NCBI GenBank assembly: GCA_016865505.2
Contig: AP025252.1
Coordinates: 5,354,137 to 5,418,136, forward strand
Origin: Bryobacterales bacterium F-183
Lineage (GTDB): Bacteria; Acidobacteriota; Terriglobia; Bryobacterales; Bryobacteraceae
Direction of reading: 5' to 3'
DNA: 64,000 nucleotides
A program made the translations under genes and the position numbers. Positions 33,199 through 45,191 of this stretch are shown here, piece after piece. The notes below the pieces were generated by a model. It did not search any database, was not told where the DNA came from, and saw nothing but the letters and a program-made list of their open reading frames with translations. Each line of letters begins with the position of its first letter. The stretch's first letter is position 1.

Positions 33199-34413
33199 TT
33201 ACTTGGAGAGAATTTCGATTGCTTTTTTGAGAGGTGCGTCTTCCGTTGCGGCGGGCGTGGCAGCCTTTTTCTTAGCCGCATCGGGATCGACTTGTACGCC
33301 GTCTTCGTCTTCGTCGTCGTTATCCGACGTGTCGATGACGGGGTGGTTCGGGACAACGCCAGTTTCCGAGATTGGCTTGCCGCTGGCCGCGTTGTACTTG
33401 GCCGTCGTGAGGATAAGGGCGCTGCCGTCGTCCAAAGTGATTTCCTTCTGGACGCCCGCGTAACCGTAGGTACGTTCACCGACGAGTTCGGCGCGCTTGG
33501 TGTCGAGCAGGGCGGAGGCAGCGATTTCCGCCGCGCCGGCAGTGCCACGGTTGGTGAGCACGGCCATGGGCAACTTGGTGATCTGCAGTTTGCCTTCGGC
33601 GGCGAAGTCCTGACGGGCGGTCTTTTGGCCCATCAGCGAGCCGAGAGTGCCAGAGCCGACAAACAGGTTGGCGAGGCGGAGGCCGTCAGCGGCTTGGCCG
33701 TGGGCGACGTTGCGAAGGTCGAGGATGATCTTTTTGGCGCCGTTCTTTTCGGCTTCCTTCACGCGGGCGGCGATTTGGTCGACGTGAGTGGAGTCCACCG
33801 AGTAGCTCTGAATGACCGCGATGTGGTTGTCGAGAGACTTCAATGAAGCGTCGGGGTACTTGGCGGCGGCGCGAGCCAGCGAGACCTTGGCGGGCTCGGG
33901 ATTGCGGAGGCGCAGGACCGTCACTTCGATGGACGTACCGGGGTCGCCCTGCAGCAGCATTTGCGCATAGGCGAGGGGCATGTCGCGGGTGCCGACGCCG
34001 TTGATGGCTTCGATGACGTCGCCGGTGCTCAGGTTGTTCTTGGAGGCGGAGCTACCGGGGGTTACGGAGACGATGGAGACGTAGCCGGCGCGGCGGGCGA
34101 GAATCAGGCCCACGTCGCCCTTATGGGACGCTTTGGACTTCTGATACTGCTTGTACTGATCGGCGCTGAGGTAGCTGCCAAAGGGGTCGATGGATTCGAG
34201 CAGGCCGTTGAGAGCCCCGGCGGTGACCCCTTTGAGGTCCGGCTCTTCGACATAGTCGCTCTTGATCTTGGAAAGAACTTCGGAGAATACCGCGAGGTGG
34301 CGGTAGGGCTGTTCGTTGTTGGAGGCGCTACGGCCCCGGACGGCACCGAACAGGAGCAGCGCGACCAAGCAGGTGGAGGTGCTTACGACTGCGTATTGAA
34401 ATCGCCGGTTCAT
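33199..34413 (-). CDS. S41-family peptidase homologue (CtpA-like), probably non-catalytic
   Basis: A 404-residue protein: membrane anchor (residues 8-24), a PDZ domain (about 99-185, GDVGLILARRAGYVSIVSV) and a tail-specific protease domain. In active CtpA enzymes the catalytic Ser and Lys lie 25 residues apart in a TASASE ... FGKG context. Here the equivalent segment is NRGTAGAAEI and TYGYAGVQ, giving Gly293 for Ser and Tyr318 for Lys, again exactly 25 apart. The protein therefore looks like a pseudo-protease that could bind but not cut substrates. The C-terminus (residues 368-404) is a charged, Asp/Ala-rich tail. It is followed by FmdB and a Tat-type oxidoreductase on the same strand. Confidence 0.85.
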   Translation of the reverse strand: MNRRFQYAVVSTSTCLVALLLFGAVRGRSASNNEQPYRHLAVFSEVLSKIKSDYVEEPDLKGVTAGALNGLLESIDPFGSYLSADQYKQYQKSKASHKGDVGLILARRAGYVSIVSVTPGSSASKNNLSTGDVIEAINGVGTRDMPLAYAQMLLQGDPGTSIEVTVLRLRNPEPAKVSLARAAAKYPDASLKSLDNHIAVIQSYSVDSTHVDQIAARVKEAEKNGAKKIILDLRNVAHGQAADGLRLANLFVGSGTLGSLMGQKTARQDFAAEGKLQITKLPMAVLTNRGTAGAAEIAASALLDTKRAELVGERTYGYAGVQKEITLDDGSALILTTAKYNAASGKPISETGVVPNHPVIDTSDNDDEDEDGVQVDPDAAKKKAATPAATEDAPLKKAIEILSK

Positions 34414-34582
34414 GTGGGAAAGGTCCCCTTCATCGTCAGGATAGCACCGGCGGCGGACAAGACATGGCCGTAGACAGCGCCTGCTTATTCGACGGCGTCA
34501 CTATACAAAGCGTTGCGAAACTTCACTGGTCCTCCTGGCGGAGAAATTCCGCTATACAAAATGCGAAGGAGTTTTCGAGCAT

Positions 34583-35041
34583 ATGCGCGTCAGGTTTTTG
34601 CGGCAGGACGAGCGCGTCTTTGCGACCAAGGTATTTGGGCGGACGCTGCCACTCGACGATGTGCTGGTGACGGATCTTCTCGGCGCGGGTAATGAACCGT
34701 TTACGGCAGTAAGTGCGCCGAATGATGGTCCGTTTCTGATTCCGATCCCCAAGTTTATCTATGCGCTGAACATGGGCAAGGATGGATTTGAGAACTGCAT
34801 CAGTCCGCCGGTGCGGGCCGGATTTGTACGGGAACTGGCAAGGATCCGGCAGGGTCCGATGTCGGTGGCGGGTACAAGGCTTTGCGGGCGGAAGGACTAT
34901 GAGTTGGGCCAGCCCTGGACGGCGTACGATTCGCAGCAGAAGGCAAGCCTGGTAGAGGATTGGTACCGCGGCGGAATGCGGATCGATGATCCGCGGATGC
35001 CCTATATTCAGGCGCATGTCCGCCGCGGTGGCCGAGGTTAG
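34583..35041 (+). CDS. Metallopeptidase-like protein lacking HExxH
   Basis: A 152-residue protein, well placed behind AAGGAG (34566-34571). It resembles a family of small zinc-metallopeptidase-like proteins that contain HEMTHVWQ and later a segment like EQQAQIVEDWF. Here the later segment is present (YDSQQKASLVEDWYRGGM), but the HExxH position reads Arg83-Glu84-Leu-Ala-Arg87, so no zinc site would form. The family assignment is from memory of similar sequences and is moderate only. The upstream gap 34414-34582 shows no other feature. It converges on the KDG kinase gene. Confidence 0.6.
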   Translation: MRVRFLRQDERVFATKVFGRTLPLDDVLVTDLLGAGNEPFTAVSAPNDGPFLIPIPKFIYALNMGKDGFENCISPPVRAGFVRELARIRQGPMSVAGTRLCGRKDYELGQPWTAYDSQQKASLVEDWYRGGMRIDDPRMPYIQAHVRRGGRG

Positions 35042-35050
35042 TTCGCTGCT

Positions 35051-36085
35051 CTAGCGCTGTACGCGGCCGGAGCCGCCGCCCTTGATCAAGCCGTCGACTT
35101 CTTCCACGGTGAAGCGGTTGAAGTCGCCGGGAATGGAGTGCTTCAAGCACGAGGCGGCAACGCCGAATTCGAGAGCGTCCTGGTCTGTGGGGCGATTGAG
35201 AAGTCCCCAGATCAGGCCGCCGGCGAAGCAGTCGCCACCGCCGACGCGGTCGACGATGTGGGTGATGTCGTAGCGCTTGGAGACCAGGAAGTCCTTGCCG
35301 TTGTTGAGGCAGGCGGCCCAGCCGTTGTGCGAGGCGCTATAGGATTCGCGCAGGGTGATGGCGATCTTTTCGAGGTTCGGGTACTTTTCGAGCACCGTGG
35401 AGCTGAGGCGCTTGTACTGGTCGTGATCGAGCTTGCCGGAGTGGACGTCCGATTCGGCGGCGATGCCGAGAGCCATCTGGCAGTCCTCTTCGTTGGCGAT
35501 GCCGACGTGGACGTACTTGAAGAGCTCCGACATCACTTCACTGGGCTTTTTGCCGTACTTCCAGAGATTTTTGCGATAGTTGAGGTCGCAGGAGACCTTT
35601 AGGCCGGCTTCGCGGGCCTTTTTGACGCTTTCGATGGCGAGGTCGGCGGCGGACTGGGATAGAGCCGGGGTGATGCCGGTGATGTGGAACCAGCCTGCAC
35701 CTTCGAAGGACTTGGCCCAGTCGATGTCGCCGGGCTTGGCGAGGGAGATAGCGGAGCCGTCGCGGTCGTAGACGACCTTGGAGGCGCGCTGGTTGGCGCC
35801 GGGCTCGACGAAATAAATACCGAAGCGGCCTTTGTTGCGGACGATGCCGCTGGGGTCGACACCGAAGCGGCGGAGTTCGCCGATGAAGGCGTCGACGATG
35901 GGATTTGCGGGCGGGAGTACGGTGACGTAGCGGGCCGGGTTGCCGAAGCCTGCCAGGGCGACGGCGACGTTCGCTTCCCCGCCCCCGAAGGTCGCGAGGA
36001 ACTGCGGCGACTGCAAAAAGCGTTCAAAGCCCGGCGGCGCCAGGCGAATCATAATCTCCCCGAAGGTGACGACTGTTGTGGCCAT
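35051..36085 (-). CDS. kdgK: PfkB-family sugar kinase, probably 2-keto-3-deoxygluconate kinase
   Basis: A 344-residue ribokinase-fold protein with the N-terminal [13 protein letters not shown] and [15 protein letters not shown] and the C-terminal catalytic box [13 protein letters not shown] (catalytic Asp in GGGD). The pattern resembles 2-keto-3-deoxygluconate kinase more than fructokinase or ribokinase. It would phosphorylate KDG for the Entner-Doudoroff aldolase, in the cytoplasm. The gene is 4 bases downstream of miaA, so they share a transcript. Confidence 0.82.
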   Translation of the reverse strand: MATTVVTFGEIMIRLAPPGFERFLQSPQFLATFGGGEANVAVALAGFGNPARYVTVLPPANPIVDAFIGELRRFGVDPSGIVRNKGRFGIYFVEPGANQRASKVVYDRDGSAISLAKPGDIDWAKSFEGAGWFHITGITPALSQSAADLAIESVKKAREAGLKVSCDLNYRKNLWKYGKKPSEVMSELFKYVHVGIANEEDCQMALGIAAESDVHSGKLDHDQYKRLSSTVLEKYPNLEKIAITLRESYSASHNGWAACLNNGKDFLVSKRYDITHIVDRVGGGDCFAGGLIWGLLNRPTDQDALEFGVAASCLKHSIPGDFNRFTVEEVDGLIKGGGSGRVQR

Positions 36086-36089
36086 GAAA

Positions 36090-37028
36090 TCAGGATTTTA
36101 TCAAACGTAGGATTTCGGCAGCCTGATTGGCGATCGCGGGGTCGTCGCCGAAGCCGTGGAGCCAGTGGATTTCGGGGTCGCGACGGAACCAGGTGAGCTG
36201 GCGCTTGGCGTAGCGGCGGGTTTGCATCTGGATGTCGGCAAGGGCTTCAGATTCGGTGAGGCGACCCGCGATGACATCGAGCATCTGCTTGTAACCGATG
36301 GATTCGAGGGCTTTTGTTTGTGGTCCGTAGCCTTGGGCGAGCAGGCCTTCGACTTCGGCGCGGAGGCCGCGGTCGAGCATTTTCTGGCAGCGGAGGTTGA
36401 TGCGGGCGTAGAGGTCCTGACGGGCGGGGTCGAGGCCGAGCTTGATGAACCGGTAGCCGGTAAGTGGTTCTTCGGATTGGCCGAATTGCTCTGTCATGGG
36501 GCGATCGGACCGGAGGCAGACTTCGACGGCGCGGATGGTTTTCTGTACGTCGTTCGAGTGGATGCGGGCGGCGGCGGCGGGATCCAGACGGCGGAGGTAA
36601 CGGTGGAGGATGCCGGGTTTCGAGGCTTCGCGCTGGCTGAGGCGGTCGCGCAGTTCATGATCGCGGGGTGGTCCGTCGAAGAGACCATCGGTGAGGGCTT
36701 TTACATAGAAGCCGGTTCCGCCCGCGATGATGGGGAGCTTACCGTGTTGGCGTATGGTAGCGAGGGCAGCGCGAGATTCTCGTGCAAAGTCGCCGGCGCT
36801 GAAAACCTCTTGGGGGTCGCGCGCGTCCAAGAGATAGTGGGGAATGCCACGTTGTTCGTCCCGCGTGATTTTGGCGGTACCGATATTGAGGCCCCTGTAG
36901 AGTTGTAATGAATCGCAGTTCACAATTTCGCCATCAAACCGTTGCGCGAGTTCTACTGCGAGGGCGCTCTTGCCGGACCCGGTGGGACCGAGGACAAAGA
37001 TAAGGGCGGGGTTGTCCGCGTTGTGCAA
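36090..37028 (-). CDS. miaA: tRNA dimethylallyltransferase
   Basis: MiaA adds a dimethylallyl group to A37 of tRNAs that read codons starting with U. The 312-residue protein has the P-loop [12 protein letters not shown], the [15 protein letters not shown] segment that includes the catalytic Asp, and [12 protein letters not shown] near the C-terminus. Length is normal. It begins the miaA-kdgK pair. It is divergent from the TPR-protein gene at 37101 with 72 bases between them. Confidence 0.96.
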   Translation of the reverse strand: MHNADNPALIFVLGPTGSGKSALAVELAQRFDGEIVNCDSLQLYRGLNIGTAKITRDEQRGIPHYLLDARDPQEVFSAGDFARESRAALATIRQHGKLPIIAGGTGFYVKALTDGLFDGPPRDHELRDRLSQREASKPGILHRYLRRLDPAAAARIHSNDVQKTIRAVEVCLRSDRPMTEQFGQSEEPLTGYRFIKLGLDPARQDLYARINLRCQKMLDRGLRAEVEGLLAQGYGPQTKALESIGYKQMLDVIAGRLTESEALADIQMQTRRYAKRQLTWFRRDPEIHWLHGFGDDPAIANQAAEILRLIKS

Positions 37029-37100
37029 CCCTCATTTTAGACTGAAGCTTTCTGGCGAAAAGCCGGGAGTATACTGAGAGCGAAGGGTTTTGACCCAATT

Positions 37101-39146
37101 ATGAAACTGGTTACGCGCGTCGCCGTTGTTGTTGCCGCTTTTGCCGCACTCGGATCGTCTCTGAGCTTTGCGCAACAGCAGCAGCGCCCTGCCGCTACCT
37201 CCGTGAAGAGCGGGGACAAAGCAGCCTCCTACTATTACTTTTCGCTGGGGCACCTGTACGCCGACCTGGCGGGCCAGTACAACAATCGTGGCGATTACCT
37301 GAATAAGGCAATCGAAAACTTCCGGAGTGCGATCAAGGCCGACCCCGCTGCGACCTTTATCGCGGATGAACTGTCGGACCTGTATATCCAGTCGGGCCGT
37401 GTGCGCGAAGCCGTGACCGATGCGGAGAATTCGATCAAAGAGAATCCGAACGATGTGACGTCGCGCCGGATTTTGGGGCGCATGTACGCGCGCATGATTG
37501 GGGATCCGCAACAGAACCGCATCCGCGAGGAAATGGTGAAGAAGGCGATTGAGCAGTACCAGAAGATTTCTGAGCTCGACGCCAAGGATACGGATACGCT
37601 GCTGATGCTGGGGCGCCTGTACAAGGTGAGCCAGAATTCGGTGGAAGCCGAGAAGGCGTACAAGAAGGTTCTGGAGTTGGACGCGGAGAATGAAGACGCG
37701 CTGACCGGGTTGGCCGTTGTGTACTCCGATCTTGGAGATAACAAGGCTGCTGCGGACATGCTGCGCAAGGTGAGCGAGAAGAGCCCGAATGCGCGGAACC
37801 TATTCCAGTTGGCGAATGCTTACGAGCAGATGCGCGAGTACGGACTGGCGGCGCAGGCGCTGAAGAAAGCGATTGGCTTGAATCCGCCGAATGCCGGCGA
37901 CTTTAAGCGTGCTCTGGCGCAGGATCTGCTGCTGGCCGACAACCTGGACGAAGCGCTGGCGACGTACGGCGAACTGGTTGCCGAAGAACCGAACGATGTC
38001 CTGTCGTGGCTGCGGATTTCGCAGATCCACCGGCAGCGCCGGAACTTTGAAAAGGCGCGGGAAGCGGCTGCCAAGGCGAAGTCGATTGACGGCAGCAATA
38101 TGGAAGTCCGCTATAACGATGTGACGTTGGCGGAGTCTGAAGGTCGCATTGACGATGCCATCCGGCTGCTGAAGGAGATGGTGGATTCGACATCGCGGCG
38201 GAGCTACAACCCGGCGGAGAAGGCGCAGCGGATCACCTTGCTGGAGCGCCTGGGTGTGATGTACCGGTCCCACGATCGTACGAACGAAGCGGTAGATACG
38301 TTCAAGGAAATTGGGACGCTGGATCCGGATCTAGCGAATCGTGCCGCGGCGCAGGTGGTAGAAACGTTGCGGCAGGGTCGCGAGTTTAAGCGGGCTGAGG
38401 AAGAGTCCGCTGCGGCGGCGACGAAGTTCCCGCAGGATCGCATGGTGTTGCTGACCCGGGCGAGTGTACTGGCGGATACCGGCAAGACCGATGAAGCCGT
38501 CGCGCTCACCAAGAAGCTGCTGAACGGCAAAGACGATCGCGATACGTACATCAACCTGGCGCAGTTGTACGAAAAGGGCAAGAAGTACGACGACATGGCG
38601 AAGGCCCTGGATCAGGCCGATAAGCTGTCCGATAACCAGGAAGACAAGACCAACACTGCGTTCATGCGCGGTGCGATGTACGAGAAGCAGAAGAAGTTCG
38701 ATCTGGCTGAAGCGGAGTTCCGCCGGGTGTTGAAGGATGATCCAGATAACGCTTCGGCGCTGAACTACTTGGGATATATGCTGGCGGATCGAAATGTTCG
38801 AATCCCAGAAGCCTATGAAATGATCAAAAAGGCTGTCGATAAGGAACCGTCGAATGGCGCGTATCTGGATAGCCTGGGTTGGGTGTACTTCCGGATGGGG
38901 CGTTTGGACGAAGCGGAGAAGTATTTGAAGGTCGCTTTGGAACAGGCGAAGCGCGATCCGGCGGTGCATGATCATCTGGCTGAGGTGTACTTCAAGCAGG
39001 GCAACGTGAAGGATGCCATCACGCATTGGGAAGTGTCGTTGCGTGAGTGGGATCGTGGGGCGCCTGCGGATTTCGACCAAGCGGAGTATTCCAAGATCCA
39101 GAAGAAACTGGAGAAGGCGCGGGTGAAGGTCAGCGCCAAACCGTAA
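37101..39146 (+). CDS. Secreted TPR-repeat protein
   Basis: A 681-residue protein with a signal peptide (about residues 1-27, [20 protein letters not shown]) and more than ten tetratricopeptide repeats through most of the length, with consensus Ala/Gly/Leu/Tyr positions ([40 protein letters not shown]). TPR scaffolds bind other proteins; in the periplasm or outer membrane they often aid assembly or transport. Nothing identifies the partner. It is followed by only 1 base before the copper ATPase start, so the two may form an operon, although the functional link is unclear. Confidence 0.85.
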   Translation: MKLVTRVAVVVAAFAALGSSLSFAQQQQRPAATSVKSGDKAASYYYFSLGHLYADLAGQYNNRGDYLNKAIENFRSAIKADPAATFIADELSDLYIQSGRVREAVTDAENSIKENPNDVTSRRILGRMYARMIGDPQQNRIREEMVKKAIEQYQKISELDAKDTDTLLMLGRLYKVSQNSVEAEKAYKKVLELDAENEDALTGLAVVYSDLGDNKAAADMLRKVSEKSPNARNLFQLANAYEQMREYGLAAQALKKAIGLNPPNAGDFKRALAQDLLLADNLDEALATYGELVAEEPNDVLSWLRISQIHRQRRNFEKAREAAAKAKSIDGSNMEVRYNDVTLAESEGRIDDAIRLLKEMVDSTSRRSYNPAEKAQRITLLERLGVMYRSHDRTNEAVDTFKEIGTLDPDLANRAAAQVVETLRQGREFKRAEEESAAAATKFPQDRMVLLTRASVLADTGKTDEAVALTKKLLNGKDDRDTYINLAQLYEKGKKYDDMAKALDQADKLSDNQEDKTNTAFMRGAMYEKQKKFDLAEAEFRRVLKDDPDNASALNYLGYMLADRNVRIPEAYEMIKKAVDKEPSNGAYLDSLGWVYFRMGRLDEAEKYLKVALEQAKRDPAVHDHLAEVYFKQGNVKDAITHWEVSLREWDRGAPADFDQAEYSKIQKKLEKARVKVSAKP

Positions 39147-39147
39147 G

Positions 39148-41382
39148 TTGACCGGTTCGAGTAATCCATTCCAAATCCTGTCGCGGCCACCTGTACCGGA
39201 CCTTGTGTGCGGCATGAAGGTGAGCCCGGACAAGGCGGCTGCCAGGTTCGAGTACGACGGGGATGTGTATCACTTTTGCAGCCTCGGTTGCTACGCGCGG
39301 TTCCGAAAGGAACCGCTTCGTTATCTAGAGCCCGATACATATAAAGCGCCTGCGGTGGCGGCACGCGAGTACACGTGCCCGATGCATCCGGCGGTGACGG
39401 ACACCAAGCCGTCACCATGTCCGCTGTGCGGCATGGCGCTGGAGCCGGTGCTGTCGTCGGCGGGTCCTGCTGGCGAGGCGAATCCTGAATTAGAAGACAT
39501 GTCGCGGCGGTTCCGGCTGAGCCTGTGGTTCGCGGTGCCGCTGTTTGCGTTGGCGATGGGTGGCATGTGGTTCCACACGACGTGGTCGGCGTGGGTACAG
39601 ATGTTGCTGGCGACGCCGCTGGTGTTCTGGTGTGGCTGGCCGATATTGGAACGCGGCTGGATGTCGGTACGGCATCGGGCGTTGAATATGTTCACATTGA
39701 TCGCGATGGGTGTGCTGGCGGCGTATCTGTTCAGCGTCGTAGTGACAGTACAGAGCGGCGGGCATGCGCATGTGTATTTTGAGTCGGCTGGCGTGATTGT
39801 GTCGCTGGTGCTGTTGGGACAAGTGCTGGAACTGCGGGCGCGCGGACGTACGGCTGCGGCGATCCAGGCTCTGTTGGGGTTGACGCCGAAGAATGCGCGG
39901 CTTGTGGTCGGGTCCAAGGAAGGGGATGTCCCGCTGGAGCTGATCGTGCCCGGGGATCACATCCGAGTTCGCGACGGGGAGAAGATTCCTGTCGATGGCG
40001 TGGTGCTCGAAGGTTCGGGTGCCGTGGATGAGTCCATGGTGACGGGCGAGTCGCTGCCGGTGGAGAAGAAGATCGGAAGTGCGCTAACGGCGGGTACGGT
40101 GAATGGCACGGGAGCGCTGCTGATGAAGGCGCAGCGTGTGGGCGCGGAGACCCTGGTGTCTCAGATTGTGAAGATGGTGTCCGACGCGCAGAGGTCGAAG
40201 GCGCCGATACAGAGGCTGGCGGATGTCGTTGCGGCGTGGTTTGTGCCTGCGGTGCTGCTGGTGTCCCTGGTGAGCTTCGCTGCTTGGTATTACGCAGTGG
40301 ATTTGAACCACGCGATCGTGAATGCGGTGGCAGTGCTGATCATCGCATGCCCATGTGCGCTGGGGTTGGCGACGCCGATGTCGGTGATGGTGGCGACTGG
40401 GCGCGGGGCGCAGTCCGGCATTCTGGTGAAGAATGCGGAGGCGCTGGAGATCCTGCATAAGGTGGATACGGTTGTCTTCGACAAGACGGGTACGTTGACC
40501 GAGGGCAAGCCTGCGGTGACGGCGTTTGAAGGAGATCGCGACGCGTTGCGGATGGCTGCGGTGATCGAGGCGGCATCCGGCCATCCACTGGCGTCGGCGA
40601 TTGTGAGCGAAGTCGGTGGGGAGTCCCCGGCGGATTTGCATACGGTGCAGTTGATTTCCGGGCAGGGCGTGCGCGGGATTGTGGCTGGGCATCGGATCGC
40701 GATTGGGAACGAGAAGCTTGTGGATCCGGGCGAGTATGCGGATCAGGCAGCGGCGCTGCGGATACATGGAACGACGGTATCGTTCATTGCGGTGGACGGC
40801 GAGACTCGAGCGATGGTGGGATTGTCGGACCCGGTGAAGGATTCGAGCCGCGCAGCGGTACGGGAGTTGCAGGCACGCGGATTGCGGCTGGTGTTGCTGT
40901 CCGGCGATAACGAGAAGACGGCGAAGGCTGTGGCGGCGATTCTGGGGATCGAGGAAGTGTACGCGGGGGTGCTGCCGGCGGGCAAGGCTGAGGTGGTCCA
41001 GAAGTTGAAGGCTGAGGGTCGCGTGGTGGCGATGGCCGGCGATGGCGTGAACGATGCGCCGGCGCTGGCGGAAGCGCACGTGGGGATCGCGATGGGTACG
41101 GGTACGGATGTGGCGATTGAGAGCGCGGGGCTAACGCTGCTGCGGGGGGACATCCGGAGGCTGGCGTCGGCGATACGGCTGAGTCAGGCGACGATTGGGA
41201 ACATCCGGCAGAATCTGTTTTTTGCGTTCTTTTATAACTTGCTGGGGGTTCCGGTGGCGGCGGGGGTGCTGTATCCGTGGTTCGGATTGTTACTGAGTCC
41301 GATGATCGCGGCGGCGGCGATGACGTTTAGTTCCGTGACGGTGATCGGGAATGCGCTGCGGTTGCGGAAGGTGGAGCTATAG
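39148..41382 (+). CDS. copA: P1B-type copper-transporting ATPase
   Basis: A 744-residue heavy-metal ATPase. Instead of the usual ferredoxin-like domains it begins with a YHS domain (residues 15-60; [18 protein letters not shown]) and a heavy-metal-binding domain with YTCPMH (Cys77-His80) and CPLCGM (Cys91). The membrane metal site is CPC (401-403), the phosphorylated Asp445 lies in DKTGTL, and [10 protein letters not shown] is the hinge. It would export Cu(I) (or Ag) from the cytoplasm. TTG start one base after the TPR stop. Confidence 0.93.
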   Translation: MTGSSNPFQILSRPPVPDLVCGMKVSPDKAAARFEYDGDVYHFCSLGCYARFRKEPLRYLEPDTYKAPAVAAREYTCPMHPAVTDTKPSPCPLCGMALEPVLSSAGPAGEANPELEDMSRRFRLSLWFAVPLFALAMGGMWFHTTWSAWVQMLLATPLVFWCGWPILERGWMSVRHRALNMFTLIAMGVLAAYLFSVVVTVQSGGHAHVYFESAGVIVSLVLLGQVLELRARGRTAAAIQALLGLTPKNARLVVGSKEGDVPLELIVPGDHIRVRDGEKIPVDGVVLEGSGAVDESMVTGESLPVEKKIGSALTAGTVNGTGALLMKAQRVGAETLVSQIVKMVSDAQRSKAPIQRLADVVAAWFVPAVLLVSLVSFAAWYYAVDLNHAIVNAVAVLIIACPCALGLATPMSVMVATGRGAQSGILVKNAEALEILHKVDTVVFDKTGTLTEGKPAVTAFEGDRDALRMAAVIEAASGHPLASAIVSEVGGESPADLHTVQLISGQGVRGIVAGHRIAIGNEKLVDPGEYADQAAALRIHGTTVSFIAVDGETRAMVGLSDPVKDSSRAAVRELQARGLRLVLLSGDNEKTAKAVAAILGIEEVYAGVLPAGKAEVVQKLKAEGRVVAMAGDGVNDAPALAEAHVGIAMGTGTDVAIESAGLTLLRGDIRRLASAIRLSQATIGNIRQNLFFAFFYNLLGVPVAAGVLYPWFGLLLSPMIAAAAMTFSSVTVIGNALRLRKVEL

Positions 41383-41787
41383 CGCGAAGGTGGCGACGCC
41401 AACGTTCTGTGCGGCTTGGCGCAGGGCCTTATCGAGAGTACCGAGCGGCAGGCCAGTTTCAATAGCAAGCGCGAGATAGGCGGCATCGTAGACGGTGAGC
41501 CGGTGGCGTTCTGCCAGCATCAGGATCGAGTCGAATGAGGTTGGCTCGACCACTTGAACCCTTAGTCTGTCGATGATGGCAAGGGTCGCCGGAAGGTTTG
41601 CCGGAGGGATGCGTCCGCGACGGAGTGCGAAGAGGATCGTATTGCGTACTTCGTACGACCAGAGAGTTGGCGCGATCGGCTTCATTTGTGAACCGACCGA
41701 CTTGAGTAGCTCAGCGGTCTCTTCCGTCGCTTCGTCTGGCAAGCACCAAGCGGCAGTGAGTGAAGCGTCAATGACGACGTCCGCCAC
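41377..41787 (-). CDS. vapC: VapC-family PIN-domain toxin
   Basis: A 136-residue PIN nuclease. Acidic active-site residues are present in [16 protein letters not shown] (Asp7 and later Glu), YEVRNTI (Glu), [11 protein letters not shown] and TLDKAL. VapC toxins cut tRNA or rRNA. GTG start overlaps the vapB stop by one base. The 3' end overlaps that of the copper ATPase on the other strand by 6 bases. Confidence 0.9.
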   Translation of the reverse strand: MADVVIDASLTAAWCLPDEATEETAELLKSVGSQMKPIAPTLWSYEVRNTILFALRRGRIPPANLPATLAIIDRLRVQVVEPTSFDSILMLAERHRLTVYDAAYLALAIETGLPLGTLDKALRQAAQNVGVATFAL

Positions 41788-42023
41788 TATCGGCGGCCCA
41801 TACGAATGTAGTCATGGAAAGTGAGTCCTTCGGGATCGGGCTTCACTTGATTTCGCAAGTCCAAGAGATCTTCAGCAGCCTTGCGAGTGTCGTTCGTTCT
41901 TTCCAGTCCCACAGTGGAGGAGCGTTCGGCCAATTCGAGAATCCACTCCTCGACTGTCTTGCCTTGGGTGGCTGCCTGGTGGGCCAGGAGTTCCGCAGCT
42001 TTGTCCGAGATTTCGATTGTCAT
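41787..42023 (-). CDS. vapB: VapB-family antitoxin
   Basis: A 78-residue antitoxin that starts MTIEISDKAAELLAHQAATQ, with a ribbon-helix-helix or similar DNA-binding N-terminus and a flexible, charged C-terminus (TRKAAEDLLDLRNQ) that would bind VapC. An upstream in-frame start (42053) adds ten residues not seen in such proteins and removes the RBS GAGGTGG that precedes the ATG at 42023. Confidence 0.82.
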   Translation of the reverse strand: MTIEISDKAAELLAHQAATQGKTVEEWILELAERSSTVGLERTNDTRKAAEDLLDLRNQVKPDPEGLTFHDYIRMGRR

Positions 42024-42044
42024 TGGGCCACCTCTGCTTACTAC

Positions 42045-42079
42045 AAATAGCAAACGGGACCGGATGGTTACCGGTCCCG
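42045..42079 (-). terminator. Rho-independent terminator of rpsU
   Basis: On the minus strand CGGGACCGG / CCGGTCCCG (9-bp perfect stem, 7-base loop; 42055-42079) is followed by TTTGCTATTT. It lies 21 bases after the rpsU stop. Confidence 0.75.
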
Positions 42080-42099
42080 CTTGTAGATGTTGCGGATTG

Positions 42100-42297
42100 C
42101 TATTCGACGTCGCGAACGCGCTTTTTGCGGTTACGCTTGCGCGCCAAGGCTTCTTTGGTGCGGCGCTTTTCGCCGGGCTTCAAATAGAAGGAGTGCTTCT
42201 TGATCTCCTTAATAATGTCCTCTTGCTGGACCTTACGCTTGAAGCGGCGCAGGGCGGACTCTAGAGTCTCACCATCCTGCAATACGACTTCAGCCAC
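42100..42297 (-). CDS. rpsU: Small ribosomal subunit protein bS21
   Basis: A 65-residue basic protein with the family pattern (ESALRRFKRKVQQEDII, HSFYLKPGEKRRTKEALARK). GTG start at 42297, behind GAGGTGA. bS21 sits near the anti-Shine-Dalgarno region of 16S rRNA and helps initiation. Monocistronic, between a terminator and the divergent eno. Confidence 0.96.
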   Translation of the reverse strand: MAEVVLQDGETLESALRRFKRKVQQEDIIKEIKKHSFYLKPGEKRRTKEALARKRNRKKRVRDVE

Positions 42298-42300
42298 TAA

Positions 42301-43646
<1,346 letters not shown>

Positions 43647-43647
<1 letters not shown>

Positions 43648-45182
43648 TGTCTGTGAAGCCTGTCATTCTTACGATTCTTGACGGGTGGGGCGAATCAGCC
43701 CGGGTGGAGGGCAATGCGGTTGCCCTCGCCCGGAAGCCCAATTTCGACCGTCTGTGGGCGAATCACCCGCATACCTACATCAACACTTCGGGTCCGTTTG
43801 TGGGTCTGCCTCCGGGGCAGATGGGCAATTCGGAAGTCGGCCACATGAATCTTGGGGCCGGACGCGTGCTGCTGATGGACGTCACGAAGATTGACGTCGC
43901 GATCGACACGGGCGAGTTCTATACGAACCCGGTGCTATCGAAGGCCATGGAGCGCGGCAAAGAACATGCGCTGCACATCATGGGCTTGCTGAGCGATGGC
44001 GGGGTACACTCGCACATCAACCATCTCTTTGCGCTGCTTGAGATGGCGAAGCGGTTCGGCGTGGCGAACGTGTACGTGCATTGCTTTATGGACGGCCGCG
44101 ATACGCCGCCGAACAATGGTGTCGAGTACCTGCGCCAGTTGCAGGCGAAGATCGCCGAGTTGGGAGTTGGCAAGATTGCCAGCATTTCCGGCCGGTACTA
44201 CTCGATGGATCGCGACAAACGGTGGGAGAAGACGCAACGCGGCTTTGAATGCCTGACGCAGGGCAATGGCGTCCACTCGGTGGATCCGATTGCGGCGATT
44301 CTGGCTTCCTACGAGCGCGGTGTGACGGACGAGTTTATTGAACCGATCACGATTATCGACGCGGAGCACGGCCAACCGGTCGGGCTGGTGAAAGATAACG
44401 ACGCGTGCATCTTCTTCAACTATCGTGCGGATCGCGGACGGCAGTTAACGCGAGCGTTTTTGAACGAGAAGCCTGGCGATATTGGTGAGGCTCCGGCGAA
44501 TCTGTTGTTTGTCTGCATGACGCAGTACGACGCGACGATTCCGGCGCCTGTGGCGTTTGAACCGAGCCAGCCGACCAACATCCTGGCCGAGGTTCTGGGT
44601 AACGCGGGGATCAGCCAATTGCGTACGGCGGAGACCGAAAAGTATCCGCACGTGACGTTCTACTTCAACGGCGGTAATGAGAAGCCGTATCCGAAAGAAG
44701 ATCGCGAATTGGTGCCTTCGCCGAAGGTTGCAACGTACGACCTGCAGCCGGAGATGAGCGCTGCGGGGATTACGGATATCGTGGTGCGGTCGATCGAGAA
44801 CCATGCGCACGATGTGATCATCATGAACTACGCCAATGGCGACATGGTGGGGCACTCGGGCAAGTTGGAGCCGACGATCAAAGCGATTGAGACTGTCGAT
44901 GAGTGCCTGGGGCGGATTGATGCTGCTCTGCGTGCGAACGGCGGCGGATCGTGGATCATCACGGCGGATCACGGCAACGCGGAAACCATGATCGATCCGG
45001 TGACTGGCGGACCGCATACCTATCACACCACCAACGTGGTTCCGTTCATTTATGTGAGCGACCCGAAGGTGCAGGGGTTGAAGTCCGATGGTGCGCTGCG
45101 GGATGTGGCTCCTACGATTCTGGGCATTTTGGGCGTAGAAAAGCCCGCCGAGATGACGGGCGTAGATCTTCGTATTGTGTAG
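43647..45182 (+). CDS. gpmI: 2,3-bisphosphoglycerate-independent phosphoglycerate mutase
   Basis: GpmI interconverts 3- and 2-phosphoglycerate using two Mn(II) ions. The 511-residue protein has GLPPGQMGNSEVGHMNLGAG, with the catalytic Ser (in GNSEVGH, about residue 62), IMNYANGDMVGHSG and TADHGNAETM, which provide metal ligands. Normal length for the family. It is the second gene of an eno-gpmI pair. The stop lies 9 bases from that of the converging amidohydrolase gene. Confidence 0.97.
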
Positions 45183-45191
45183 TCTGGCTGT

